Source: Brevibacillus formosus (GTDB taxonomy: Bacteria > Bacillota > Bacilli > Brevibacillales > Brevibacillaceae). From it: DNA of 64,000 nucleotides. The stretch's first letter is position 1. Each line of letters begins with the position of its first letter. The DNA lies in NCBI RefSeq assembly GCF_003013405.1, contig NZ_PXZL01000013.1, positions 659,343 to 723,342 on the forward strand, in the 5' to 3' direction. The notes under the pieces were generated by a model. The model was given only the letters and a program-made list of their open reading frames with translations, made no database searches and was not told where the DNA came from. Shown here one piece after another: positions 1 through 6,815 of the stretch. Both the position numbers and the translations under genes were made by a program.

Positions 1-894
1 GCAATCATTTGTGAATTTGAGAATATCGTCTTTCGTAAAACCACGGTTGAACCCGAGCGTCCAGAAGGAAACAATCACGGCAATCAGCAGAGACGTAATC
101 GGGCTTCCGATAAAATCAGCCCATTGGCGAATCGTATGTTCTTTTGGCAGAGTCACATCCGCAACCGTTGCAGACAACATCAACAGCACAGGGAGCAAGA
201 CGGTGAAGACAGTGATCCCAAAGCTGGGCAAATCACGCTCGGATTTTGGCTCCGCCAACTGGGAAGCGAGCTCTGGAGAGATGCTGGCCTTGACTCGTTT
301 GCTAATCCAACTGCCGTAGATCGGTCCTGCAATGATTGCGGAAGGCAGTGCGACAATGATGGAGAGCAGAATCGTTTTACCGACATCCGCCTGGAACAGA
401 TCGACAGCGGCCATAGCAGCAGGGTGTGGCGGGACGATCCCGTGAACGATGGAAAGGCCGGCTACGAGCGGAATTCCGATTTTGACAAGGGAGACCCCTG
501 TTTGTCTGGCAATCGTAAACACGAGTGGAATCAAGAGTACAAAACCAACCTGGAAAAATACCGGAATCCCTACGATAAACGCCACGAACATCATGGCCCA
601 GTGTACGTTATTCTCACCAAAGCGGTTGATAAGCGTACGGGCAATGCGTTCGGCTCCGCCAGATTCTGCCATCATTTTGCCAAGCATGGTTCCCAAGGCT
701 AGCACGATCGCGATAAAGCCGAGAGTGCCACCCATCCCATCCTTAATTGAATCCACAACTTTTACAAGCGGCATGCCGGATGCGATTCCCACAAAACCAG
801 CGGCCAATAACAGTGCGATAAATGGGTTCAGTTTGAAGCGAGTAATGAGAACGAGCAGGAAGACGATGGACAGCAGTGTAATGACGAGTGGCAT
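1..894 (-). CDS. gntP: Gluconate permease GntP family, 3' end cut off by window edge
   Basis: Translating the reverse strand from the ATG at 894 gives 298 uninterrupted codons to the window edge. The protein is hydrophobic throughout and starts MPLVITLLSIVFLLVLITRF. It has the GntP-family GIVPPHPAAMAAVD region near residue 150 and the FQVGFVLLIPLVF segment. GntP proteins are about 450 residues, so roughly the last third is missing. It imports gluconate by proton symport across the membrane. It follows gntK by 25 bp on the same strand and is probably in the same operon, so import and phosphorylation are expressed together. Family assignment is firm; gluconate itself is inferred from the kinase and dehydrogenase neighbours, since related GntP proteins carry other sugar acids. 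Confidence 0.9.
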   Translation of the reverse strand, partial: MPLVITLLSIVFLLVLITRFKLNPFIALLLAAGFVGIASGMPLVKVVDSIKDGMGGTLGFIAIVLALGTMLGKMMAESGGAERIARTLINRFGENNVHWAMMFVAFIVGIPVFFQVGFVLLIPLVFTIARQTGVSLVKIGIPLVAGLSIVHGIVPPHPAAMAAVDLFQADVGKTILLSIIVALPSAIIAGPIYGSWISKRVKASISPELASQLAEPKSERDLPSFGITVFTVLLPVLLMLSATVADVTLPKEHTIRQWADFIGSPITSLLIAVIVSFWTLGFNRGFTKDDILKFTNDC

Positions 895-919
895 GATGAA
901 CCCTCCCTAGTTGTTGTCT

Positions 920-2470
920 CTAGTTGTTCAACCGCTTTTGGAATTCGGCTATCAGCTTGTACTCTTCCAGCAGGTTGTAATAAACACGCTCGTATATATA
1001 GAAAAGCTCCAAATAGACACTGGATCGATCCAAATCAGGCTCATGGCGATGGGAAATATGAATCATCTTTTTCACATCTTGCAAATGATCCATCGCTCCC
1101 AATGCATGCATTGCCAAAAGAGCGGCACCAAAGCTCGAGCTTTCATGACTCTCCGGAATCAGCACTTCATACCCGAACATATCAGACATAATCTGCCGCC
1201 ATTCCCGCGAGCGGGCGAATCCACCCGATGCACGGATTTCCGTGGCTCCACCTGCCAGGTCGCGCAGGGCGATACCGATGCTGTAGACGCTAAACAAGAT
1301 TCCTTCGAGAACAGCTCGAATAAAATGCTCGCGTTTATGATGCAGGCCGATACCGAAGAAGGAGCCTCTTGCTTGTGCGTTCCAATACGGAGCTCGTTCA
1401 CCCGACAAGAAGGGGAGAAAGAGCAACCCGTCTGCACCAGCTCGAACATGCTCAGCAGCTTGAATCATGACTTCATAGGGATCAACGCCGAGTTGTTTGG
1501 CTTTTTCCACTTCGGGCCAACTGAATTCGTCACGGAACCAGCGAAGCATGATCCCACCGTTGTTTGAGGGTCCGCCAATCACCCAATGGTTTTCCGTCAG
1601 CATGTAGCAGAAAGTCCGTCCCTTTGGATCCGTAATCGGCTCTGGAACGACTGTTCTAACAGCGCCACTCGTGCCAATGGTGATGGCTACTTGCCCGGGG
1701 TCAATAGCTCCAATGCCGAGGTTTGCCAAAACCCCATCACTGGCCCCGACTACGAAAGGCGTATCTGGATCGATCCCGATCTCTTCCGCATAACGAATCT
1801 TCATTCCTCGCAGGATATGGGTAGTCGGTACAGGCTCACTGAGATGTTGCTTGGAAATGCCTGCGACTCGCAACGCCTCCTCATCCCAGTCGAGCTTTCT
1901 GAGATTAAACAGCCCCGTAGCAGAAGCGATAGAGTAATCGACGATATACTCACCAAATAGCCGATAAATGACATATTCCTTGATCGAAATAAACTTGGCT
2001 GCACGGCGAAACGTATCTGGCAAGTTCTCCCGTAGCCACATGATTTTGGGCAGAGGAGACATGGGATGGATAGGTGTGCCCGTTGTTAAGTAAATCTGAT
2101 GACCGACACCGTCTGCTTTTAGTCGATCTGCTTGTGCCACGCTCCGATTGTCAGCCCAGATGATGCTGTTCGTCAGGGGATTGCCACTCGGGTCGACAGC
2201 GATCAGACTGTGCATGGCAGTAGAGAAGCCAATACCACCGATCTCGCTTTTTACAATGCCTGCGTGCTCCAGTGCTTGTTTCAATGCCTGGATGACAGCA
2301 GCAAAAATCGTCTCCGGCTCTTGCTCAGCCCAAGACGGCTGGGGAACGAGTAGCTGATAATCGATATTACCCGTACCACGGATGGCACCGGAAGGAGTGA
2401 AAACAATTGCTTTGGTACTGGTTGTCCCGATATCAAGCCCGATAAAGTAGGATTGCGTCATAGAAGTCAC
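920..2470 (-). CDS. gntK: Gluconate kinase, FGGY family
   Basis: This 516-residue FGGY sugar kinase phosphorylates gluconate to 6-phosphogluconate in the cytoplasm. The N-terminal phosphate-binding motif is visible as GLDIGTTSTKAIVF (residues 11-24). The C-terminal ATPase half contains GADGLLFLPFLSGERAPYWN and ASGGFARSREW, both typical of gluconate/xylulose kinases. The length matches B. subtilis GntK (about 513). The ATG at 2470 is preceded by a GGGGTGA ribosome binding site. It lies between a RpiR-type regulator and gntP on the same strand, with its own promoter at 2516-2544. Xylulose kinase is the main alternative family member, but gntP and a 6-phosphogluconate dehydrogenase make gluconate the likely substrate. 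Confidence 0.9.
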   Translation of the reverse strand: MTSMTQSYFIGLDIGTTSTKAIVFTPSGAIRGTGNIDYQLLVPQPSWAEQEPETIFAAVIQALKQALEHAGIVKSEIGGIGFSTAMHSLIAVDPSGNPLTNSIIWADNRSVAQADRLKADGVGHQIYLTTGTPIHPMSPLPKIMWLRENLPDTFRRAAKFISIKEYVIYRLFGEYIVDYSIASATGLFNLRKLDWDEEALRVAGISKQHLSEPVPTTHILRGMKIRYAEEIGIDPDTPFVVGASDGVLANLGIGAIDPGQVAITIGTSGAVRTVVPEPITDPKGRTFCYMLTENHWVIGGPSNNGGIMLRWFRDEFSWPEVEKAKQLGVDPYEVMIQAAEHVRAGADGLLFLPFLSGERAPYWNAQARGSFFGIGLHHKREHFIRAVLEGILFSVYSIGIALRDLAGGATEIRASGGFARSREWRQIMSDMFGYEVLIPESHESSSFGAALLAMHALGAMDHLQDVKKMIHISHRHEPDLDRSSVYLELFYIYERVYYNLLEEYKLIAEFQKRLNN

Positions 2471-2515
2471 CCCTAATTGAATACGCTTTCAACGTGTTGT
2501 CATGGAGATAACGAG

Positions 2516-2544
2516 ATTATATCGAAATTTTTTTCATTTGTTAA
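2516..2544 (-). promoter_or_regulatory. Predicted sigma-A promoter of gntK-gntP
   Basis: Reading the reverse strand, TTAACA (2544-2539) is followed after 17 bp by a perfect TATAAT (2521-2516). The start site would fall about 40 bp before the gntK ATG. The spacer and the DNA just upstream hold A/T-rich dyads of the form GAAA..TTTC (2524-2535 and 2551-2566), and a similar dyad occurs in front of the divergent dehydrogenase gene. They are candidate sites for the neighbouring RpiR regulator. Confidence 0.6.
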
Positions 2545-2639
2545 GCAGTAAGAAAAAAATTATTTCGTAATTGAACACTTCACGCGATGTCTGTATGATT
2601 TGCATTTTTCACCCGCAAGTTGCAAGAGGAGGCAAGCAA

Positions 2640-2668
2640 AAGAAAAAACGCCTGATTTACAGGCGTTT
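2640..2668 (-). terminator. Rho-independent terminator after the RpiR gene
   Basis: AAACGCCTG and CAGGCGTTT pair as a 9-bp perfect stem at 2646-2668 and are followed on the reverse strand by a T run. The stop codon of the regulator lies in the loop. This separates the regulator transcript from gntK, which has its own promoter. Confidence 0.75.
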
Positions 2669-3523
2669 AAGTGAGATGGCTTCGCGAATGTGCTGGATAT
2701 TGGCGATCGTATCATTCTGCCGCCGTAAGGATACAGCTACATAGAGCAGATCAATTAAGCTGAGCTGAGCAAGCCTGGACGACAGGGCTTCTGTACGAAA
2801 TACCGTTTCGCGCGAAGTCGTGTACAAGCACATGTCTGCCAGACGCACGAGAGGAGATTTTCCATAGCTCGTGATGCCGATTGTTTTTGCTCCGGCTTCC
2901 TTGGCAATCTGGAGGGCTGCCAAAATATCTTTATTGGACCCAGAATGCGAGATGCCTACGACGACAGCACCCTCAGTAAGTAGAGAGGCGGACATCACTT
3001 GATAGTGAGCATCAGAATGATAGAGACAGGGAATACCTGTACGCATAAATTTGTGGTATGCATCCTGGGCGATGACGGCCGAGCCTCCCGAGCCATAAAA
3101 CTCGATTCGGCTAGCGTTTTCCAAACAGGAGACGATTTTCATTAACTCATCTTTATTGATAATTTGCTGTGTGTCCCGAATCGTCTCGATATTCGCTGTG
3201 AAAATTTTTTCAGCAATCGCACTGACGTCATCGTCGTCGAGATTGATTTCTTGGTGAATCGTTTGCTTAGGATTCGTGACTTCACTAGCCAAGGCGATCT
3301 TGAATGCTTGGTAGCCGCGAAATCCAAGTCTGCGACACAGACGAAATACGGTAGCATCTGCACACTGGCATTGATCGGCTAGCTCCGTGATAGAGAAGTG
3401 AATAATTTCGCTGGCATGCTCCAAAATATAGTCGGCGATCTGTTGTTCTTTCCCGCTTAATTGTGTATAGATGGCGCGTAATTGCGTGAGCACACGAGGA
3501 GCATGCGGGGTGGAAGCGTTCAT
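2657..3523 (-). CDS. MurR/RpiR family transcriptional regulator of the gluconate genes
   Basis: This 288-residue protein has an N-terminal RpiR helix-turn-helix (residues 20-80, with SITELADQCQCADATVFRLCRRLGF) and a C-terminal SIS sugar-phosphate-binding domain (about 125-260, including EFYGSGGSAVIAQDAYHKF and GISHSGSNKDI). Such regulators sense phosphosugars. The ATG at 3523 has an AGGAGGT site upstream. It is divergent from a 6-phosphogluconate dehydrogenase and upstream of gntK-gntP, so 6-phosphogluconate or gluconate control is the natural inference. B. subtilis uses a GntR-family repressor for its gnt operon, so this would be a non-orthologous replacement. The direction of control (repressor or activator) cannot be read from the sequence. 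Confidence 0.85.
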   Translation of the reverse strand: MNASTPHAPRVLTQLRAIYTQLSGKEQQIADYILEHASEIIHFSITELADQCQCADATVFRLCRRLGFRGYQAFKIALASEVTNPKQTIHQEINLDDDDVSAIAEKIFTANIETIRDTQQIINKDELMKIVSCLENASRIEFYGSGGSAVIAQDAYHKFMRTGIPCLYHSDAHYQVMSASLLTEGAVVVGISHSGSNKDILAALQIAKEAGAKTIGITSYGKSPLVRLADMCLYTTSRETVFRTEALSSRLAQLSLIDLLYVAVSLRRQNDTIANIQHIREAISLKRL

Positions 3524-3599
3524 TAATAGGTACCTCCTAACGTTCCATTGTGACTCTGTACTGATAGTATAAGGAAAATCAGACTCCTTTTCATAGGTT

Positions 3600-3651
3600 C
3601 GAAAAAATTTTCTTCATTTTTGATGAAAGATGAAAATTTTTGTCTTATAAT
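3600..3651 (+). promoter_or_regulatory. Promoter and putative RpiR operator of the dehydrogenase gene
   Basis: A TATAAT -10 box stands at 3646-3651, about 45 bp before the ATG at 3696; no good -35 hexamer is seen at normal spacing, which would fit activator dependence. CGAAAAAATTTTC at 3600-3612 is a dyad resembling CGAAATTTTTTTC (2524-2535) and GAAAAAAATTATTTCG (2551-2566) in front of gntK. The shared GAAA..TTTC dyads suggest one regulator for both units. Confidence 0.45.
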
Positions 3652-3695
3652 ACGTGGTAACGGATATGAATCCAAAAAGGAGTGACGTACACGAT

Positions 3696-4592
3696 ATGAA
3701 GCTAGCGATCCTCGGATTAGGAAAAATGGGGTACAATCTCACGCTAAATTTGCTTTCGCATCTGCATGAAGTTGTAGCCTATGATGTAGATTCTACGCGT
3801 GCAGAAGAGTTGAGTCATGAAGGCGCGATTCCAGCAATTTCGGTGGAGGACGCTGTGGCGAAGCTGCCGACACCTCGCGTAGTATGGCTGATGGTACCGG
3901 CGGGAGAAATTGTGGATCAATTGGTTGATCAACTCTCTACCTTGCTTGATGCAGGGGATATCGTCATAGACGGTGGCAACTCTCACTACAAGCAATCATT
4001 AGATCGCTATGCACGCTTAAAAGATAAAGGCATTCACTTCATGGATGCAGGTACGAGCGGAGGCATGGAGGGAGCGCGCCACGGAGCATGCATGATGATT
4101 GGTGGAGATCGGGAAGCATTCACTCATATCGAGCCGATGATTCGCGACATTAACGTCGAAAACGGATATTTGTACGCTGGGGAAGCGGGCAGCGGCCACT
4201 TCTTGAAAATGATCCATAATGGAATCGAATACGGCATGATGCAGGCGATTGGGGAAGGCTTTGAGGTGCTTGCGAAAAGCCAGTATAACTACGATTTTGC
4301 CGAGGTCGCACGTGTGTGGGCAAATGGGTCCGTCATCCGGGGCTGGCTGATGGACTTGACAGAGCGAGCTTTTCGAAAAGACGCCAAGCTTGATGAAATC
4401 CGTGGGGTCATGCATTCTTCCGGGGAAGGAAAATGGACGCTGGAAACCGCCCTGGATTTACAGGCAGCCACACCCGTGATTGCAATGTCCTTGCTGATGC
4501 GTTACCGTTCGTTGGACGAGGATACGTTCCACGGAAAAGTGGTCGCTGCTTTGCGCAATGAATTTGGCGGACATGCCGTAGAAAAGAAATAA
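3696..4592 (+). CDS. 6-phosphogluconate dehydrogenase (decarboxylating), short form
   Basis: The protein oxidises and decarboxylates 6-phosphogluconate to ribulose 5-phosphate, completing gluconate entry into the pentose phosphate pathway. It starts MKLAILGLGKMG, a Rossmann NAD(P)-binding motif, and has DGGNSHYKQS, DAGTSGGMEGARHG and the catalytic-region HFLKMIHNGIEYGMMQ. At 298 residues it is the short YqeC/GndA-like type, not the 470-residue Gnd. The open frame extends upstream to a GTG at 3654, but I chose the ATG at 3696 because AAAAAGGAGTGA lies 10 nt before it and the Rossmann strand begins there. It is divergent from the RpiR gene and ends at a strong terminator. Confidence 0.9.
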   Translation: MKLAILGLGKMGYNLTLNLLSHLHEVVAYDVDSTRAEELSHEGAIPAISVEDAVAKLPTPRVVWLMVPAGEIVDQLVDQLSTLLDAGDIVIDGGNSHYKQSLDRYARLKDKGIHFMDAGTSGGMEGARHGACMMIGGDREAFTHIEPMIRDINVENGYLYAGEAGSGHFLKMIHNGIEYGMMQAIGEGFEVLAKSQYNYDFAEVARVWANGSVIRGWLMDLTERAFRKDAKLDEIRGVMHSSGEGKWTLETALDLQAATPVIAMSLLMRYRSLDEDTFHGKVVAALRNEFGGHAVEKK

Positions 4593-4597
4593 GAAAT

Positions 4598-4650
4598 GGG
4601 ATGACCGTAAAGGTGCTTCGGTGGTTGAAGCTCCGGGGTCATCCTTTTTT
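4598..4650 (+). terminator. Terminator after the 6-phosphogluconate dehydrogenase gene
   Basis: GGATGACC near 4599 pairs with GGTCATCC near 4637-4644; the region between also folds (the CTTCGG segment). TTTTTTA follows. It lies between two converging genes. Confidence 0.7.
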
Positions 4651-4663
4651 ATTCAGTAGCTAA

Positions 4664-5368
4664 TCACACGAGCTTCAGCACCTCACACAATTCAACCAAC
4701 CGCCTAACTCCGTACATCTGGTGGCGATTGCGATCGTGAATGCTTCTGATCGCATCCGCAGTCACTTTTTTGGCCTGCTCAATACTTTGATTTTCTACTG
4801 CTTGTACAATTTCTTTCATATTCGTTAAAAAATACACCGTATTGCGCAATGTGCGGATAAGCAAAATCTTTCGTATATCCATGGAGGTGAATTGGCGGTA
4901 GCCATTCTCAGGATCACGTGGAAGTACGAGCAAGCCTTCTTTTTCCCAATGGCGAATCGCAGACGTTGTGACTCCTGTGTAAGCAGCGACTTCACCAATC
5001 GTCATGCGGTTTCGCCACTTTTTGTTTGGGGCCAAGGAGACGTCGAGATTTTCCAATAGTTCGAGTGTTTGGTCAGCTGCGACCTTCTCTTGTTGGAGGT
5101 TGGCCTGTTCTTTATTCACGAGCCAAAAGGCAGCATCCATATCCGCTTTTTGAATCGATCGAAGGACTTCACAGGTGACGGCGACTCCGAAGCCGGGGAA
5201 CATGGCGCGCAGACAACGAAAATAGGCAAGATGGATCTCTGTATACAGTCGATAACCATTGTCTGCACGATCAGGAGCAGGAACGACTCCCCATGATTCA
5301 TAATGGCGCAAAGCACTCGTGCTAATATGTAGCTCGCGAGCGATCTCAATCGGCTTGTAATAAGGCAT
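4664..5368 (-). CDS. MerR family regulator with two MerR DNA-binding domains
   Basis: This 234-residue protein carries two MerR helix-turn-helix domains in one chain. The first, near residues 3-70, contains YKPIEIARELHISTSALRHYE and YRLYTEIHLAYFRCLRAM. The second, near 120-185, contains MTIGEVAAYTGVTTSAIRHWEKEG and YRQFTSMDIRKILLIRTL. MerR proteins normally have one such domain and dimerise; here one chain could supply both. A start at 5434 is possible, but GGGAGGTGCG lies just before the ATG at 5368, so I use that. It is divergent from hen1-pnkp, with 180 bp between them, which makes it the obvious candidate regulator of that RNA repair operon. No effector-binding domain is recognisable. Confidence 0.85.
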   Translation of the reverse strand: MPYYKPIEIARELHISTSALRHYESWGVVPAPDRADNGYRLYTEIHLAYFRCLRAMFPGFGVAVTCEVLRSIQKADMDAAFWLVNKEQANLQQEKVAADQTLELLENLDVSLAPNKKWRNRMTIGEVAAYTGVTTSAIRHWEKEGLLVLPRDPENGYRQFTSMDIRKILLIRTLRNTVYFLTNMKEIVQAVENQSIEQAKKVTADAIRSIHDRNRHQMYGVRRLVELCEVLKLV

Positions 5369-5451
5369 CTGACGCACCTCCCGCTGGTTTGTTATCGCGG
5401 ATTTCACTATACCAAGAACAGCATTTCGAAGCAAATGTTCCGGTCATTTTT

Positions 5452-5473
5452 GGTAGGTCGTAATACTTTTACC
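5452..5473. promoter_or_regulatory. Dyad in the merR/hen1 divergent region
   Basis: GGTA (5452-5455) and TACC (5470-5473) form a short dyad 14 bp apart, overlapping TTGGTA. MerR regulators bind dyads in unusually long promoter spacers. The arms are short, so this is a weak candidate. Confidence 0.25.
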
Positions 5474-5547
5474 CTGTTCAGCATGGGCTAGAAAAGCAAA
5501 AATTGTCAGTAGGTATTCATTCTTCTATTCCAGAGGTGAGACAACGT

Positions 5548-6813
5548 ATGGCCATTGTTCAGCTACGATCAGAGAACCCGGACTTCTCGTACATGATCAA
5601 GAAAAACCCAAATTCCGGACTGAGTTTACGATCCATTCGAAAAGGCATCGCATACGGGTGGTTTTCCAATACGGATACTTATAACGTTTACTTTAAAGAT
5701 GCAGAAAATGAGGTCTCCTACAAACAATCCGAGCAGGAGCATTTTGAATATTTGAATGTCTCCCGGTACAATACACCCTTGTTTCCGTTAAATGCGATTA
5801 ATGAATTTTTTTCCGCTCCGATGAAGCAACACGACGAACGGGATGCAGAAGGGTACGAGCATGTTTTTTTCATCAACATGATTCACATCGAACGACTGCT
5901 ATATCTGTCATTTTTTGAGAAGCATCTGAAGGACTTCACCTTTGAGCTCAAGCATCACGCCGATAAGAGCTATGCTCTGAGCATCACAACGAGAACGAGT
6001 CTCCATCAGCTTCTCCACGTGGTGAGTGTGCTCTGTCTATTCTTGAGTATGTTTGGAAAAGAGTACATCGATATTTCCGATAACATCCTGGATAAATACA
6101 TCAAAAGCATCCATGTCATCGACGCACCTTTTTACATACGAAGTCTGTTCGCTCGCAACTTCCTGACAACCAGAGAGCGCTATCGCAAGTACAAGACCGA
6201 GATCGAGAAGACAAGCCGCTACCCCATTCAATTGGAGTATGGCAGCACCGGTTTGCAGAGAAGGAACTATATTGCGCGTAAGCTTCCTTTTACCAAATCG
6301 ATTGTGGATATCGGATGCGGAGAAGGATTTTATGCGATTCCGTTTGCTACCAAGCTGCCGCAGTATTACTATGCCATCGATATCGATGAACAATCACTGC
6401 AATTAGTCCGACGCAGGGCCGAGGAAAAAGAAATCCCGAATCTGATTTTGTTCCGCTCGCTTGATCAGTTTTTACAGGATTACAACGGGGAACAGGTAGA
6501 TGTCATTTTGACTGAGGTCATTGAGCATATGAGCAAAGAGGAAGCGAGAGTGCTCATCCAGCAAATTTGCAGTCGATTGGATTTTGACCATTTTATCATT
6601 ACAACACCGAACTCGGATTTTAATCAGTTCTATGAGCTGGAGGGCTATCGCCACGACGATCATAAATGGGAAATGGGACAAGAAGAGTTCCAGGCATGGA
6701 TGACCGAGATCATGGAAGAAGCCGGAGTACAGGGGCAATTTGTATCCATTGGTGACGGCGTGAACGACATCCACACCACACAAGGCGTCATTGTCCAGAG
6801 AAAGGGGGCGTAA
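5548..6813 (+). CDS. hen1: Bacterial Hen1: RNA 3'-terminal ribose 2'-O-methyltransferase
   Basis: Hen1 methylates the 2'-OH at the 3' end of broken RNA before ligation, so that the repaired site resists the same nuclease. The N-terminal half (about residues 1-235) is the Hen1-specific domain that activates Pnkp's ligase. The C-terminal half is the methyltransferase: SAM-binding DIGCGEGFY at 254-262, metal-binding EVIEHM at 323-328, and a conserved DHKWEM further on. The open frame reaches back to a TTG at 5503, but AGAGGTGAG before the ATG at 5548 decides for 421 residues. Its stop is 2 bp before pnkp, as in the two-gene Pnkp/Hen1 systems of other bacteria. All metal-site residues I expect are present, so it looks active. 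Confidence 0.93.
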   Translation: MAIVQLRSENPDFSYMIKKNPNSGLSLRSIRKGIAYGWFSNTDTYNVYFKDAENEVSYKQSEQEHFEYLNVSRYNTPLFPLNAINEFFSAPMKQHDERDAEGYEHVFFINMIHIERLLYLSFFEKHLKDFTFELKHHADKSYALSITTRTSLHQLLHVVSVLCLFLSMFGKEYIDISDNILDKYIKSIHVIDAPFYIRSLFARNFLTTRERYRKYKTEIEKTSRYPIQLEYGSTGLQRRNYIARKLPFTKSIVDIGCGEGFYAIPFATKLPQYYYAIDIDEQSLQLVRRRAEEKEIPNLILFRSLDQFLQDYNGEQVDVILTEVIEHMSKEEARVLIQQICSRLDFDHFIITTPNSDFNQFYELEGYRHDDHKWEMGQEEFQAWMTEIMEEAGVQGQFVSIGDGVNDIHTTQGVIVQRKGA

Positions 6814-6815
6814 CG

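Noticed and set aside
11..910. Forward open frames over the gntP region
   Set aside because: The reverse strand encodes a continuous GntP protein here; the forward frames have no family features.
920..2357. Long forward frames antisense to gntK
   Set aside because: They lie wholly within a convincing FGGY kinase gene and show cysteine/serine-rich random composition.
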